A stretch of DNA of 64,000 nt from Actinoplanes sp. NBRC 103695 (GCF_030269485.1 NZ_BSTL01000004.1:1-64000); one strand, 5' to 3'; positions 1-11,586 are shown, counted from the stretch's first letter. Numbers and translations are program-made. The notes: a model not told the origin generated them from the letters alone.

Positions 1-2
1 TC

Positions 3-1160
3 GCCAAATCCATCCCCGTCCTCATCGGCGCGCTCGCCGCCATCCTCGGCATCGGCGGCATCGCCACCAAGGTGAAGTCGTTCTTCCAGGCGCTGTCGAA
101 GCCGGTGATGAAGGCCGTCGACTGGGTGGTCGGAAAGATCGTCGGACTCGGCAAGAAAATCTGGGCCAAGATCAAGCCCAAAGGCAAGAACAGCAAGGAC
201 GGCAAGAAGGCTCCGCCGCAGACTCCGGAGCAGTACAAGACCCAGCTGGCCGCCGGGCTCAAGGCTCTGGACGGCCTGACCGACAAGTACCGCGCCGGCG
301 GTGCCACCGACCGGCAGATCAACGCCGACACCAAGAAGGTGAAGGCCGCCCACCCGATCTTCAAGGAGTTGAGCGCACGCCGCTCCGGGGATGCCTGGGA
401 GTACCGGTATGTGGCCAGCCCGCCGACCACGAGGACCGGTCCGCCGGCGTCCGGGTCGTCGTTCAGCCATGCGCCGGGAGGGTTGGCGGCCCATGAGGGG
501 CACACGATCCTCACCGCGGCCAAGCCGAAGACCATTCACCTGATCACGAAGCACGGTGAGGCGGTCACCGATGCGATGCTCAAGCAGCGGCTGCTCGACG
601 CGCTGCAGATGTTCCGGACCGTACGGACCGAGAAGGTGACCAAGCAGCAGGAACTGGTCACCAACCTGACCCGTGATCTGACCGGTCTTCAGGCGCTCGC
701 CGCCAACCCGCAGCGCGCCGCCAAGATCACCAGGATGCAGGAGCGGATCGCCGAGGCGCAGGCGTTGATCGGCCAGTATCAGGCGATCGACGAGACCAGC
801 CGTGACGAGGTGTTCGCCGCGCTCGACAAGTGGGCCAAGTCGCTGCCGCACATGGTCAGCAAGGAGGTCACGCACTTCACCGACAACAAGATGATGGAGA
901 CCATCATCAAGGCCGCGTTGACCGCCAACCAGGCCGCCATCGACGCGGGGTTCACCGCTCCGGACGGCAGCAGCAAACCCAACGGGGCCCAGAAGGCGAT
1001 CACTCATCCGTCGCCGCCCGGCCTCGGCGCCGGCTACGAGCTCGACCCGGCTAACCTCGTGGTGCCCATCGCGCGCCCGCTGTCCACCCTGGTCCTGCGT
1101 CTTGTGGTGTCCGACAGCGTGCAACGCCACTTCATGATCGAAACGGCCTACTTCGAATGA
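3..1160 (+). CDS. C-terminal part of a large injection-system-type polymorphic toxin (5' end outside window)
   Basis: The frame is already open at base 3 and stops at TGA 1158-1160, so this is the last ~385 residues of a larger protein; the GTG at 72 has no ribosome site and is probably internal. A hydrophobic stretch (about residues 4-20) is followed by a Lys-rich amphipathic segment containing DWVVGKIVGLGKKIW, then a linker with HPIFKEL and WEYRYVASP. From memory this order is typical of proteins with a DUF4157 head tied to extracellular contractile injection systems. A likely coiled coil (LTGLQALAAN...RMQERIAEAQAL) precedes the last ~130 residues, where a toxin domain would sit; I do not recognise its fold or catalytic residues. 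The next gene overlaps by ATGA, as in effector-immunity pairs. Confidence 0.6.
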   Translation, partial: AKSIPVLIGALAAILGIGGIATKVKSFFQALSKPVMKAVDWVVGKIVGLGKKIWAKIKPKGKNSKDGKKAPPQTPEQYKTQLAAGLKALDGLTDKYRAGGATDRQINADTKKVKAAHPIFKELSARRSGDAWEYRYVASPPTTRTGPPASGSSFSHAPGGLAAHEGHTILTAAKPKTIHLITKHGEAVTDAMLKQRLLDALQMFRTVRTEKVTKQQELVTNLTRDLTGLQALAANPQRAAKITRMQERIAEAQALIGQYQAIDETSRDEVFAALDKWAKSLPHMVSKEVTHFTDNKMMETIIKAALTANQAAIDAGFTAPDGSSKPNGAQKAITHPSPPGLGAGYELDPANLVVPIARPLSTLVLRLVVSDSVQRHFMIETAYFE

Positions 1161-1477
1161 CCGACGAGCCCACCGCCGATGCCCTGAGCCGGGTCCGAGC
1201 CTTCCTGGAGAGTTTCTACCGGGACGAGGAGTTCGAGGACCGCGGCACCACGAACGCCTTGCGAGGGGAGAGCGCGGACCGCCAGGAGCGGTGGCGCAAC
1301 GCCCAGGCGTTCGAGCGGGTCCTCGCCGCCGACCTGCCCGAGGGCACGCTTCAGCAACTGGTGTTCCGCTCGGCGGGCCGTGACGTCCTGAGCGACGAGG
1401 AGGCCCGCGAGTTCCTGGAGCGGGTCTACGACGGGAACGCGTTCGACGTCGCTGTCGACTGGGACACCCTGGGCTAG
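1157..1477 (+). CDS. Small acidic protein, candidate immunity protein for the upstream toxin
   Basis: A 106-residue soluble protein rich in Asp/Glu with no signal peptide or membrane segment. Its ATG (1157) overlaps the TGA of the toxin gene, implying translational coupling. Small acidic proteins encoded directly behind polymorphic toxin C-termini are usually cognate immunity proteins, so that role is inferred from size, charge and position, not from a recognised family. The C-terminal half (LSDEEAREFLERVYDG) looks helical. Its stop TAG lies in the left arm of a short palindrome shared with the convergent oxygenase gene. Confidence 0.55.
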   Translation: MTDEPTADALSRVRAFLESFYRDEEFEDRGTTNALRGESADRQERWRNAQAFERVLAADLPEGTLQQLVFRSAGRDVLSDEEAREFLERVYDGNAFDVAVDWDTLG

Positions 1478-1490
1478 GACAACGTCCTAG
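1474..1490. repeat. Palindrome holding the stop codons of two convergent genes
   Basis: CTAGGAC-AAC-GTCCTAG, perfect 7-bp arms. The TAG of the plus-strand gene is 1475-1477 and the complement of the minus-strand TAG is 1487-1489, so each arm provides one stop codon. Too short to be a strong terminator; it matches the arrangement of the longer inverted repeats at 18416-18472 and 34875-34934. Confidence 0.6.
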
Positions 1491-2593
1491 GCGATCTTCT
1501 CCTTGACCCAGTCGTGGAAGGCGCCGATGTGGTGTTCGCTGGGCACCAGCACGCCGCCGGCGCGGTAGCTGCGGGAGGCCATGCCGGGCTGGCAGCGTTC
1601 GCAGGCCTCGAAGTCCTGCCGGTTGACCCGGTCGAAGAGCTCCACCGAGGCGTCCAGGTCGGCGCCGGCGGAGACCACGTCGGGCCGGAAGAGCCAGTCG
1701 CACTCGACGATCGTGCGGTCGGCGGCCAGCGGGTACATGCGGTGGAAGATGACGTGGTCGGGGACCAGGTTGATGAAGACCTGCGGCTTGATCGTGATGG
1801 CGTAGTAGCGGCGGTCCTGGTCTTCGGTGATGGTGTCGATCGAGGTGACGCCGGCGCGGCCGTCGACCGTGAAGCCCTCGATGGACGGGCCGAACTCGGC
1901 GCCGTGGCCGACGTAGTACTGCGCGGCGTACCCTCCGGCGAACTCCGGCAGGACGTGCGTCAGCTCGGGGTGGATGGTCGAGCAGTGGTAGCACTCCATG
2001 AAGTTCTCGATGATGAGCTTCCAGTTGGCGGCCACGTCGTAGCGGATGCGGCGGCCGACGGTCAGCTCGTCCAGCCGGTAACGGTCGATCGACTCGAGGT
2101 CGCCGAGGCGTTCCACGCAGGCGCCCATCACGTCGTCCTCGAACGAGGGCGGGTCGCCGGCGAGCGTCACCCAGACGTAGCCGAGCCACTCGCGGACGTG
2201 CACGGGGCTCAGGCCGTACTCGACGCGGTCGATGTCCGGCATCTTCACCAGGTTTGGGGCGGCGACGAGCTTGCCGTCCAGGTCGTACGCCCAGGCGTGG
2301 TACATGCAGCGGAACGTGCGCTTGACGGCGCCGGCGGGCTCGGCGCAGAGCTGGGCGCCGCGATGCCGGCAGACGTTGAGGAAGGCGCGGGCGGCGCCGG
2401 ACGACGAGCGGGTGATCAGGATGCTCTCCCGGCCGACCTGCGCGGTCCGGAACTTGCCGGGGGTGTCGATGTCGGAGGAGCGGATCGCGCAGAACCACAT
2501 CTGTTCGAGGACGCGCTCCTGCTCGAGAGCGAAGAGGCCGGGATCGGTGTAGTAGTGGCCGGGAAGGGTGGGTACCAGCGAAGGCGTGATCAT
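1487..2593 (-). CDS. gbcA: Rieske non-heme iron oxygenase, glycine betaine demethylase type (GbcA-like)
   Basis: 368 residues. The N-terminal Rieske domain has C75-x-H77 and C96-x2-H99 for the [2Fe-2S] cluster; the C-terminal domain has ENFMECYHCSTIHPE (His203, His208) for mononuclear iron, the layout of ring-hydroxylating/GbcA oxygenase alpha subunits. Start ATG 2593 has GGAGGTGACC just upstream; the open frame extends further 5' but only as antisense to the next gene. In GbcAB, glycine betaine is oxidatively demethylated to dimethylglycine plus formaldehyde. That substrate is inferred from the neighbours: sarcosine oxidase, dimethylglycine oxidase, a betaine-type importer and choline oxidase. 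The reductase partner (GbcB) is not next to it. Other quaternary amines such as stachydrine or carnitine remain possible. Confidence 0.85.
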   Translation of the reverse strand: MITPSLVPTLPGHYYTDPGLFALEQERVLEQMWFCAIRSSDIDTPGKFRTAQVGRESILITRSSSGAARAFLNVCRHRGAQLCAEPAGAVKRTFRCMYHAWAYDLDGKLVAAPNLVKMPDIDRVEYGLSPVHVREWLGYVWVTLAGDPPSFEDDVMGACVERLGDLESIDRYRLDELTVGRRIRYDVAANWKLIIENFMECYHCSTIHPELTHVLPEFAGGYAAQYYVGHGAEFGPSIEGFTVDGRAGVTSIDTITEDQDRRYYAITIKPQVFINLVPDHVIFHRMYPLAADRTIVECDWLFRPDVVSAGADLDASVELFDRVNRQDFEACERCQPGMASRSYRAGGVLVPSEHHIGAFHDWVKEKIA

Positions 2594-2598
2594 GGGGG

Positions 2599-3732
2599 TC
2601 ACCTCCGAAAGCGGTGCGGGTCGAACAGGTCGATCGGGTGCCGGGTCGTGCCGGTGGTGGCCAGGTCCGCGACGACCTCGCCGACCACCGGTACGAACTT
2701 GAAGCCGTGTCCGGAGAAGCCGCACGCGACGGTGACCGCCTCGTGGGCGGGGTGCCGGGCGATGACGAAGTGCTCGTCCGGCGTGTTGCTGTAGAGGCAG
2801 GTCTTCGCCCGCAGGAAGGTGCCGGGCAGGTCGGGCAGGTGGCTGGCGGCAGCGGCGGCCATGTCCTCGATCTCGGCCGGGTGCACCTCGCGGTCGATAC
2901 TCTCGGGCGTCGTCTCGTTGCCGCGCCGGAAGAACGCGATCTTGGCGCCGCCGTCCGGCCCGTCGATGGCCGGGAAGCCGTACACCTGGGTGCCGTCGGC
3001 CGACTCCCAGATGTAGATCGGGTGGTCCTCGAACGGCCCGGTCCCGCCGCGCGGCTGGAACCAGTGCTGGATCTGCCGCTCGACGGTGAACGGCACGCCC
3101 AGGTCGGTGAGCAGCTGCGGCGCCCACGGCCCGGGGGTGATGACCAGCTGGCCGGCGGTGAAGGACCCGGCCGCGGTCTCGACGGTGACGCCCGATCCCG
3201 ACGACGACCAGCTGATCATCGGTGTTTCGAAGCGCAGGTCGGCGCCCGCGGCGGTGGCCAGCGACAGGTGCGCCGAGACGGTTTCCTCGGGCCGTACGAA
3301 TCCGGCGTTGTCCTCGAAGAGCGCCACCTCGTCGGGCAGCGGGCTCAGGGTGGGGAAGCGTTTGCGCAGGTCGGCCGCCGACAGCATCTCGTGCGGCAGG
3401 CCCCACTGCCGGGCGCTGGCCAGGCTGCCCGAGACGGTCCGGCTGGTCGGCAGCCCGCACATCACCCCGCCGGTACGCCGGATGACCTCCCGCCCCGAGT
3501 CCCGCGCCAGCTTGTCCCACAGCTCGTACGCCCGCAGCAGCAGCGGCACGTAGTCCGGCCCCTCGAAGTACGACTGCCGGGTGATCCGCGACCCGCCGTG
3601 GCTGGCGCCCTGATCGTGGGCCGGCCCGAACTTCTCCAGCCCCAGCACCCGGTGCCCCCGGGCGGCCAGGTGGTAGGCGGTCGCGCTCCCCATGCCGCCG
3701 AGCCCGACCACGATCACGTCATAAGCCGCCAC
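2599..3732 (-). CDS. soxA: Monomeric sarcosine oxidase (MSOX / N-methyltryptophan oxidase family)
   Basis: 377 residues, the usual MSOX length (~385). Dinucleotide-binding motif [14 protein letters not shown] near the N terminus, then [26 protein letters not shown] containing the Cys that carries covalent FAD in MSOX, and [10 protein letters not shown] near the C terminus, all hallmarks of the family. It oxidises sarcosine to glycine, formaldehyde and H2O2 with O2. GTG start 3732 is preceded by GGGAGGTCGC. Only 5 nt separate it from the Rieske gene and 11 nt from dimethylglycine oxidase, so it supplies the last demethylation of the betaine pathway. No heterotetrameric SoxBDAG genes are present. 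Confidence 0.9.
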   Translation of the reverse strand: MAAYDVIVVGLGGMGSATAYHLAARGHRVLGLEKFGPAHDQGASHGGSRITRQSYFEGPDYVPLLLRAYELWDKLARDSGREVIRRTGGVMCGLPTSRTVSGSLASARQWGLPHEMLSAADLRKRFPTLSPLPDEVALFEDNAGFVRPEETVSAHLSLATAAGADLRFETPMISWSSSGSGVTVETAAGSFTAGQLVITPGPWAPQLLTDLGVPFTVERQIQHWFQPRGGTGPFEDHPIYIWESADGTQVYGFPAIDGPDGGAKIAFFRRGNETTPESIDREVHPAEIEDMAAAAASHLPDLPGTFLRAKTCLYSNTPDEHFVIARHPAHEAVTVACGFSGHGFKFVPVVGEVVADLATTGTTRHPIDLFDPHRFRR

Positions 3733-3743
3733 GCGCGACCTCC

Positions 3744-6119
3744 CTAACGCCGGATCCGTTCCATCGTCGGGTCGACCAGGGGCTCCTCGGCGACGGTGGC
3801 GGAGAGCAGACGATCAAAATATCCGATTTGTACGACCGTCCCGGGCGTAGCCGCCGATACCGGCAACCATCCGTAGGCGATCGGTGACCCGATGGTGTGA
3901 CCGTATGCGGCGCTCGTTACAAATCCAACCGTGGTCCCGGAAACAAGAATCGGTTCTTTGCCCATCGGGACGCAGCCCTCGTCCTCGAGCACGAGGCAGG
4001 TCAGCTTCCGGTCCGGTTCCGCCTTGTCGCGCAGCGTGGACAGGCCGACGAAGTCACCGGCGTCGAGCCGCACGGCGAAGCCCAGACCGCTCTGGTACGG
4101 GTCGTCCTCGGGGGTCATGTCGGTGCCCCAGAGCCGGTAGCCCTTCTCCAGGCGCAGGCTGTTGAACGCGGCCCGCCCGCCGGCGATGATCCCGAGGTCC
4201 CGCCCGGCGGCCCACAGCGTGTCCCAGAGCTTGAGCCCCTGGTCCGCGCTCGCGTAGACCTCCCAGCCCAGCTCGCCGACGTACGACACCCGCAGCATCG
4301 TCACCGGAACCGTCCCGATGTGCCCCTGCCGCGCCTTGAAGTAGCCGAACGCCCGGTGCGACACGTCGATGTCGGTCAGCGGCGCGACCAGTTCCCGGGC
4401 CAGCGGCCCCCACACGCCGAGCCCGCACGTCCCGCCGGTGATGTCCCTGATCCGCACGCCGTCCGGCGCGTGCCGCCGGAACCAGTGCAGGTCGAGCATC
4501 CCGTTCACGCCGACCTGGAACCGATCCTCGGCCAGCCGCGCGACCGTGATGTCGGAGAGGATCCCGCCGGCCTGGTCCAGCAGCAGCGTGTAGACGACCG
4601 TGCCGACCGGCTTGTCGACGTTGTTCGTGGTGAGCCCTTGCAGGAACGACACCGGCCCGACGATCTCGAGGCGCATCAGCGGCGTCATGTCGTAGAGCGC
4701 GACCCGCTCCCGGGTGACCCGGGCCTCGGTGGCCGCGATCGGCGACCAGTGCCGAGCCGACCAGGAGTCCCGCTCGAGGCCCCTTTGCTCTGAGCACACA
4801 TACGTATCACCCGCGGGGGTGGCGTTCGACTCGTACCAGAGTGGTCTCTCCCACCCGGCGCCCTCGCCGAAGACCGCGCCCAGCTCGACCTGCCGCGGGT
4901 GGAAGGCGCTGACCCGGACATCGCGCACCGACGGCGGATCCAGCGGGTGGATGATGTCGTAGACCTCGACGAACGCGCGCACCGACCGCTCGTGCACGTA
5001 GGCGGGGGAGAGCTGCGACTCGTGGAACCGGTTGAGGTCGCACTCGTGCAGGTCGAGCGACGGCCGTCCGTCCACGATCCATTCGGCGACCGCGCGCCCC
5101 ACGCCGGCCGAGTGCGTCACCCACACCGCCTCGGCCGACCAGAACCCGCGCACCACCGGCGACTCGCCGAGCAGCGGGAACCCGTCCGCGGTGAACGAGA
5201 ACACCCCGTTGAAGCCGGACGCGACCGACGAGTCCCGCAGTGCGGGCAGCAGATCCCGCGCGGCGGCCCAGGACTCCTCGAAGTCGGGCGGGGTGAAGCC
5301 GAGCGTCGAGTCCTCGATGGCGGTCACGTCGATGGGCATCGGCGGGTGCAGGTACGACCCGACGCCGAGGTGTCCGTCCGGGTAGGAACGGAAATAGAGA
5401 TCCTGGTCCTGGTGGCGCAGGATCACCGAAGGGGCCGAACCGACAGCCTCGGTGTGCGCGTACTGATGGGCCATCGGCAGCAGCGGGATCCGCACGCCGG
5501 CGAGCGCGCCGACCGACGGCCCCCAGAAGCCGGCGCAGGAGACGACGACGTCCGCGGGGTAGGACCCCGAAGCAGTCCGGACGCCGGTCACGCGGCCGCC
5601 GTCGACGACGATCTCGACGACCTTCTCGAACGGGCGGAACACCGCGCCGCGAGACTGGGCCCGCAGCGCCTGTGCTTCCCCGGCGGGGACGGCCCGAGCA
5701 AGGCCGTCCCCCGGAACGTGCAGACCGCCGAGGACCGAGTCCCCGAGCAGCGGATACAGCGAGCGGCACTCGTCCGGGCCGAGCAACCCGGACGAGATGC
5801 CCCACGATCGTGCGAAGCCGTGCCGCCGGTGCAGCTCGGCGAGCCGGGCCGGCGTGGTCGCCACCTCCAGGCTGCCGACCTGGTCGAAGCAGCCCAGTTC
5901 GACGTACTTGTCCACGGTGTATTGAGCGAGCCGGGACATGGTCCGCGACGGGTTGGTCTGGAAGACCAGGCCCGGCGCGTGTGAGCTGGAGCCACCCGTC
6001 GCGAAGAGCGGGCCCTGCTCGAGCACGGTCACGTCGGTCAGACCGCGCAGGGTGAGTTCGTCGGCCAGCGCGCAACCGACGATCCCCGCCCCGATGATGA
6101 CTACTTTGCGGGCACCCAC
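3744..6119 (-). CDS. dmg: Dimethylglycine oxidase (FAD amine oxidase fused to a GcvT-like folate domain)
   Basis: About 791 residues. An N-terminal FAD domain ([17 protein letters not shown], whose His carries covalent FAD in relatives; [12 protein letters not shown]) is joined to a C-terminal aminomethyltransferase/GcvT domain ([43 protein letters not shown]). The order and spacing closely match Arthrobacter dimethylglycine oxidase as I remember it. It converts dimethylglycine to sarcosine and passes the one-carbon unit to tetrahydrofolate. GTG 6119 gives an N terminus like the family's; ATG 6152 is the alternative. Both overlap the binding-protein gene. Oddity: residues ~436-446 ([11 protein letters not shown]), in the linker between the domains, are encoded by a member of the GCTTTGCTCTG repeat family. 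Confidence 0.9.
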   Translation of the reverse strand: MGARKVVIIGAGIVGCALADELTLRGLTDVTVLEQGPLFATGGSSSHAPGLVFQTNPSRTMSRLAQYTVDKYVELGCFDQVGSLEVATTPARLAELHRRHGFARSWGISSGLLGPDECRSLYPLLGDSVLGGLHVPGDGLARAVPAGEAQALRAQSRGAVFRPFEKVVEIVVDGGRVTGVRTASGSYPADVVVSCAGFWGPSVGALAGVRIPLLPMAHQYAHTEAVGSAPSVILRHQDQDLYFRSYPDGHLGVGSYLHPPMPIDVTAIEDSTLGFTPPDFEESWAAARDLLPALRDSSVASGFNGVFSFTADGFPLLGESPVVRGFWSAEAVWVTHSAGVGRAVAEWIVDGRPSLDLHECDLNRFHESQLSPAYVHERSVRAFVEVYDIIHPLDPPSVRDVRVSAFHPRQVELGAVFGEGAGWERPLWYESNATPAGDTYVCSEQRGLERDSWSARHWSPIAATEARVTRERVALYDMTPLMRLEIVGPVSFLQGLTTNNVDKPVGTVVYTLLLDQAGGILSDITVARLAEDRFQVGVNGMLDLHWFRRHAPDGVRIRDITGGTCGLGVWGPLARELVAPLTDIDVSHRAFGYFKARQGHIGTVPVTMLRVSYVGELGWEVYASADQGLKLWDTLWAAGRDLGIIAGGRAAFNSLRLEKGYRLWGTDMTPEDDPYQSGLGFAVRLDAGDFVGLSTLRDKAEPDRKLTCLVLEDEGCVPMGKEPILVSGTTVGFVTSAAYGHTIGSPIAYGWLPVSAATPGTVVQIGYFDRLLSATVAEEPLVDPTMERIRR
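4783..4812. repeat. Copy of the GCTTTGCTCTG repeat family inside the dimethylglycine oxidase gene (variant tail)
   Basis: CTTTGCTCTGA followed by GCACACATACGTAT and CACCC. The 14-nt tail differs from the common tail GCACATATGCGCAT but keeps perfect purine-pyrimidine alternation. On the minus strand it is read in frame as [10 protein letters not shown], the same frame used by the copies at 41704-41785. Confidence 0.8.
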
Positions 6120-7060
6120 GGCTTCCAGGTCGCCTCGTTCTCGGTCACCCATTTCTCCGCCGCCTTCTCCGGAGTCATGCCCTGATTGGTGATGTAGTCG
6201 GAAACCTTGTTCTGGTCGTCGTTCGACCAGGAGAAGTTCTTGACCAGGGTGTACGCGTCGCCGCCGGTGTCCGCGAACTTCTTGCTGGCGATCTTGTCCA
6301 GCTTGTAGTCCGGGTAGTCACAGGCGACCTTCTTCGGGTCGGCGTCGCACCCCGCGGTGTAGGCCGGGAGCTTCACCCGCGCGTACTTCTCCTTGGCGAA
6401 CAGCCACTGCGGCTCGTAGAAGTAGAACAGCAGCGGCTTCTTCTGCGCGGTCGCCTGCTGCGCGGCCTTGATGATCGCGGCCTCGCTGCCGGAGTAGACC
6501 ACCTTGTAGTTGAGCTTCAGGTTGGCGACCAGCGCCGCGTCGTTGGTGACGAACGACGGGTCACCGTCCAGCAGCTGACCCTTGCCGCCGGACTCCGAGG
6601 TCTTGAAGAGGTTCGCGTACTTGTTGAGGTTCTTGCCGTCGGTGATGTCCGGGTACTGGTCGGCCATCCACTGCGGCACGTACCAGCCGATGGTGCCGCT
6701 GTTGCCGGTGGGGCCGACCTCGACCGCCACCTTCTTCTCCTCGATGTAGGTCTTCTTCAGGTCGTCGTGACCCCAGTTCTCCACGACGACGTCGACCTCA
6801 CCGGTCTCGAAGCCCTGCCAGGAGATCTCCTCCTTGAGGGTCTTCTTCTCCACCTTGTAGCCCAGCTCCTTCTCGAGGAGGTGAGCGATCACCGCGGCGT
6901 TCGCCTCGTACCCCACCCAGGGGTTGATCGCGATCTTCACGGTGCCCTTCTCGCCCTTGGTGTCGGGCGCCGCCCCCGCGTCCGACTTCGCGCCACCGCA
7001 ACCGGTGGCGAGGGCGAGACTTGCCGCCGTGAGGGCGGCGGCAAGGATCCTGATCTTCAT
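6101..7060 (-). CDS. opuAC: Glycine betaine ABC transporter substrate-binding lipoprotein (OpuAC/ProX type)
   Basis: 319 residues. Signal peptide [20 protein letters not shown] followed by Cys21 of a lipobox, then KGTVKIAINPWVGYEANAAV, VDVVVENWGHDD and LLFYFYEPQW, patterns of the OpuAC/ProX solute-binding family in which Trp/Tyr residues cage a quaternary ammonium. ATG 7060 overlaps the permease stop as ATGA, so translation is coupled. It delivers betaine, choline or a related solute from outside the membrane to the importer. Placement among choline and betaine oxidation genes suggests uptake for catabolism and not only osmoprotection. Confidence 0.9.
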   Translation of the reverse strand: MKIRILAAALTAASLALATGCGGAKSDAGAAPDTKGEKGTVKIAINPWVGYEANAAVIAHLLEKELGYKVEKKTLKEEISWQGFETGEVDVVVENWGHDDLKKTYIEEKKVAVEVGPTGNSGTIGWYVPQWMADQYPDITDGKNLNKYANLFKTSESGGKGQLLDGDPSFVTNDAALVANLKLNYKVVYSGSEAAIIKAAQQATAQKKPLLFYFYEPQWLFAKEKYARVKLPAYTAGCDADPKKVACDYPDYKLDKIASKKFADTGGDAYTLVKNFSWSNDDQNKVSDYITNQGMTPEKAAEKWVTENEATWKPWVPAK

Positions 7061-8993
7061 GACCGAAAAACCTTCTTCCGTTGGGAGAAACCCTGCGTGA
7101 GCCGGTCGAGGAGGATGCCCAGCAGGACGATCGCGAGGCCGGCGGCCAAACCCTTGCCGAAGTCCTCGCGCTGCGCGAAGCCGGCCACCACGTCGTAACC
7201 CAATGCGCCCGCGCCGACCAGTCCGCCCACCACGACCATCGCGAGCACCATCACGATGCCCTGGTTGGTGGCGAGCATCAGGCCGCCGCGTGCCATCGGG
7301 AGCTGCACTTTCCAGAGGAGCTGCCGCGGGGTGGAACCGGCCGACCGGGCCGCCTCCACCACGGTCGCGGGCACGTCGCGGATGCCGCGTTCGACGAGTC
7401 GCACCACCGGCGGCACCGCGTAGATGACCGCGGCGACGATCGCGGTGAAGCGCGAGGCGCCGAAGAACGCGACCGCGGGCAACAGGTAGACGAACGACGG
7501 CATGGTCTGCGCGGCGTCGAGCACGGGTCGCAGGCCGCCGGCGAAGCGGTCGTGCCGGGCCGAGAACACCCCGAGGAGTACGCCGATCAGCATCGTCATC
7601 ACGGTCGCGACGAGGACGGTGGCCAGCGTCTGCATGGAGTGCTGCCACAGGCCCAGCCCGGACAGCCCGGCCGTGGCCAGCGCCGCGATCACCGCCGTGC
7701 GCCAGCCACCGGCCAGCGTCCCGAAGACCAGTACCGCGGCGACCAGCAGCCACCACGGCGTCGTGGTCAGCAGCGTCTCCAGCGGGTTCAGCAGGACGGC
7801 CGTGATCGTGTTCTTGATGGCCTCGGTGACGTCGTACCAGTGCACCTCGGCCCATCCGGTGGCGTCGTTCACCGGCTGGGCGAAGGAGAACCGCCAGTCG
7901 CCGGGGAAGTCCCGGCTGAACGGGATGACCGCCGCGGCCACGATGACGGCGGCCAGCACGATCAGCCAGACCCGGCGGACACGGTCACCGGCCGGGCGCA
8001 GCGACGCCTTGGTGGTCACCCGGTCCAGCACGATGGCCAGTACGACGATCGCGAGGCCGGCGTCGAACGCGGCGCCGACGTTCACCCGTTCGAGCGCGAA
8101 GATGATGTTCAGGCCGAGACCGGGCGCGTCGATCAGCGCGGTCACCACCACCATGGACAGGGCCATCATGATCGTCTGGTTGACCGCCAGCACGATCGTG
8201 GGCCGGGCCATCGGCAGCCGTACCTTGCGCAGCACCTGCCAGCGGGTCGAGCCGAGCGCGGTGGCCGCCTCGACGGTCGTCGCCGACACCTCGGCGATGC
8301 CCAGCTGGGTGATCCGGATGGTGGCCGGCACGGCGTAGATCAGCGTGGCGATGATCGCGGCCGGCTCGCCGATCAGGAAGAGCAGCGTCATCGGGGCGAG
8401 GTAGGCGAACGTGGGCAGGATCTGCATCACGTCCAGCACCGGCCGCAGCGTCGCGCCGACCCACTTCACCCGGGCGGCGAGCACCCCGGCGGGTACGCCG
8501 ATCAGCACCGCCAGCACCACCGCGGACAGCGTCAGCACCAGCGTGTCGACGCTCTCCTGCCAGAGGCCGAGCAGGCCCAGCCCGACGAAGCCGCCGACCG
8601 CGAGCAGCGCCGTCCGCCAGCCGGCCAGCACCAGCGCGATGGCGCCGACGACCGCGATCAGGCCGAGCGCGCCCAGGCCGTACAGGGCGCTCTGCATCGC
8701 GCCGACCAGCACCACCACGGCGAGCCGCACGTAGTTCAGGCCGTACAGGAAGATCGGGCTGGTGTCCCGGTTGGTGTCCACCCAGTTGCGCACGTCGGTC
8801 AGGAACCGGAACGCCCACGCGTCCTCGGAGTCGGCCGCCGCGTCGGTCCGGTAGACCAGATAGGCGACGGCCAAAGCCAGGACCAAAACCGCGGTGAGGG
8901 TACGCCGTCCCGGCCGTCGCCTCGCCCGGGCGACGCCGGCCGGATCGTCCGGCACGACCACGGTCTCCGGTCGCTCGTCGGTTTCCATCACGG

Positions 8994-8997
<4 letters not shown>
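7057..8997 (-). CDS. opuAB: Fused double permease of the glycine betaine ABC importer
   Basis: 646 residues, about twice the usual ProW/OpuAB length. Two copies of the binding-protein-dependent permease domain follow each other: the first around residues 110-290 ([20 protein letters not shown]), the second around 430-630 ([20 protein letters not shown]), each with the cytoplasmic EAA-type loop that contacts the ATPase. The GTG start 8997 overlaps the TGA of the ATPase gene. One polypeptide can therefore form both halves of the channel. Tandem permease fusions of this kind occur in actinobacterial betaine importers; here the gene sits between its ATPase and its binding protein. Confidence 0.88.
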
Positions 8998-10028
<1,031 letters not shown>

Positions 10029-10059
10029 GGCACGTCCTTCAGGGGTCAGAGCCTTCGGG

Positions 10060-11586
10060 TCAGAGATCTTCGGCGATCAGGTCGGCGGCCTTCTCGCCGA
10101 TCATGAGCACCGTCACCACCGGGTTCACCGAGGTCATGGTGGGCAGCACGGAGGCGTCCGCGATCCGGACGTTGGAGAAGCCGCGCAGTCGCAGCCGCGG
10201 GTCCACCACGGCCAGCGGATCGTCGGCGGCGCCCATCCGGCACGTCCCGGCGGGGTGGTAGACCGTGTGGTGCACGGCCCGTCCGTACGCGGAAAGCTCC
10301 TGATCGGTCTGAAGATCCGGGCCGGGGGCGATCTCGCGCTTGATCCACGAGGCGAACGGCTCGGTGGCGGCCACCTCACGGGCGATCCGGAGGCCGTCGA
10401 CGATGGTCCGCTCGTCGTAGCCGTCCGGGTCGGTGAAGTAGCGGAAGTCAAGCGCGGGCTTGGTGGCCGGGTTCGCGTCGACCAGCGACAAACGGCCGGT
10501 GCTGCGCGGGCGCGGGATGTTCGGGGTCATGCCGAAGCCGTGCGCCGGGACGTCGTAGCCGAGGCGTTCGGTGTGCACGGTGAACGGGATCTGGTAGAGG
10601 TGGAACATCAGGTCCGGGCGGGGGTCGCCGGTGTCGCGGCGCACGAAGAGGCCGACGTCGGCGTCCATCGCGGACTCCGCCGGCACCGGGCGGCTCGCCT
10701 CCCAGAGGATCAGCGACTCGGGGTGGTCCAGCAGGTGCTCGCCGACGCCGGGCAGGTCCTGCCGGACGGTGATGCCGATCTGTCGCAGGTCGTCCGCCGG
10801 GCCGATGCCGGAGAGCAGCAGCAGGCGCGGGGTGTCGATCGCGCCGGCGCTCAGCACGTACTCCCGGCCCTGGATCACGCCCTTGTCGGTGCGGACGCCG
10901 GTGACCTTGTCGCCGGTGGTCTCGAGCCGGGACGCCCAGGTGCCGGTGAGGATGGTCAGATTCGGACGGTCCAGGTGCGGGTGCAGGTAGGCCACCGAGG
11001 ACGACGAGCGGACGCCGGTCGCCGGGTGGTAGCCGACCGGGAAGAAGCCGGTCCCGTCCGGGAACGGCGCCGCGTTCAGGTCGGCGATCACCGGCACGTC
11101 CAGCGCCTTGTGCGCCGCCTCGACGAAGTCCACGGCGAGCGCGTTGCGCTCCGCCACCGGCACGATGTTCACGGCCAGGCGGTGCCAATAGGGCAGCATT
11201 TCCGGGTACGCCCAGCCGGCGGCGCCCGCGGCCACCCAGTCGGCGAAGTCCTCCGGCGGTGGCAGCAGGCTGATCATCGTGTTGTGCGACGAGCAGCCGC
11301 CGAGCACCTTGGCCCGCGAGTGCCGGATGTGCGAGTTGCCCCGCGGCTGGGGGACCGTGCCGTAGTCATAGTCGAACTCGGACTCGAGCAGGTTGATCCA
11401 GTTCCGCAGCCGCAGCACCCGGTCGTCGCCCACATCCGACGGTCCACCCTCGATCAGACACACCCTGACCTGCGGATCCGCGGACAGTCGTGAGGCGACG
11501 ACGGCTCCGGCCGTGCCACCGCCGACGACGACGACGTCGTACTCGAGAGTGCTCAGTGCGTCCACCTTCCGTGATACGGAGATCAC
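10060..11586 (-). CDS. codA: Choline oxidase (GMC flavoprotein)
   Basis: 508 residues. GMC fold: [27 protein letters not shown] (His101 matches the covalent-FAD His99 of Arthrobacter choline oxidase), [26 protein letters not shown] (Glu equivalent to the choline-binding Glu312), and the C-terminal [11 protein letters not shown]is plus [11 protein letters not shown]sn catalytic pair. These match choline oxidase better than membrane choline dehydrogenase BetA. It oxidises choline to glycine betaine via the aldehyde, producing 2 H2O2. No separate betaine-aldehyde dehydrogenase is present, which fits a two-step oxidase. GTG 11586 gives a family-like N terminus but lacks a clear ribosome site; GTG 11565 is possible. 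First gene of the tightly spaced operon. Confidence 0.88.
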   Translation of the reverse strand: MISVSRKVDALSTLEYDVVVVGGGTAGAVVASRLSADPQVRVCLIEGGPSDVGDDRVLRLRNWINLLESEFDYDYGTVPQPRGNSHIRHSRAKVLGGCSSHNTMISLLPPPEDFADWVAAGAAGWAYPEMLPYWHRLAVNIVPVAERNALAVDFVEAAHKALDVPVIADLNAAPFPDGTGFFPVGYHPATGVRSSSSVAYLHPHLDRPNLTILTGTWASRLETTGDKVTGVRTDKGVIQGREYVLSAGAIDTPRLLLLSGIGPADDLRQIGITVRQDLPGVGEHLLDHPESLILWEASRPVPAESAMDADVGLFVRRDTGDPRPDLMFHLYQIPFTVHTERLGYDVPAHGFGMTPNIPRPRSTGRLSLVDANPATKPALDFRYFTDPDGYDERTIVDGLRIAREVAATEPFASWIKREIAPGPDLQTDQELSAYGRAVHHTVYHPAGTCRMGAADDPLAVVDPRLRLRGFSNVRIADASVLPTMTSVNPVVTVLMIGEKAADLIAEDL

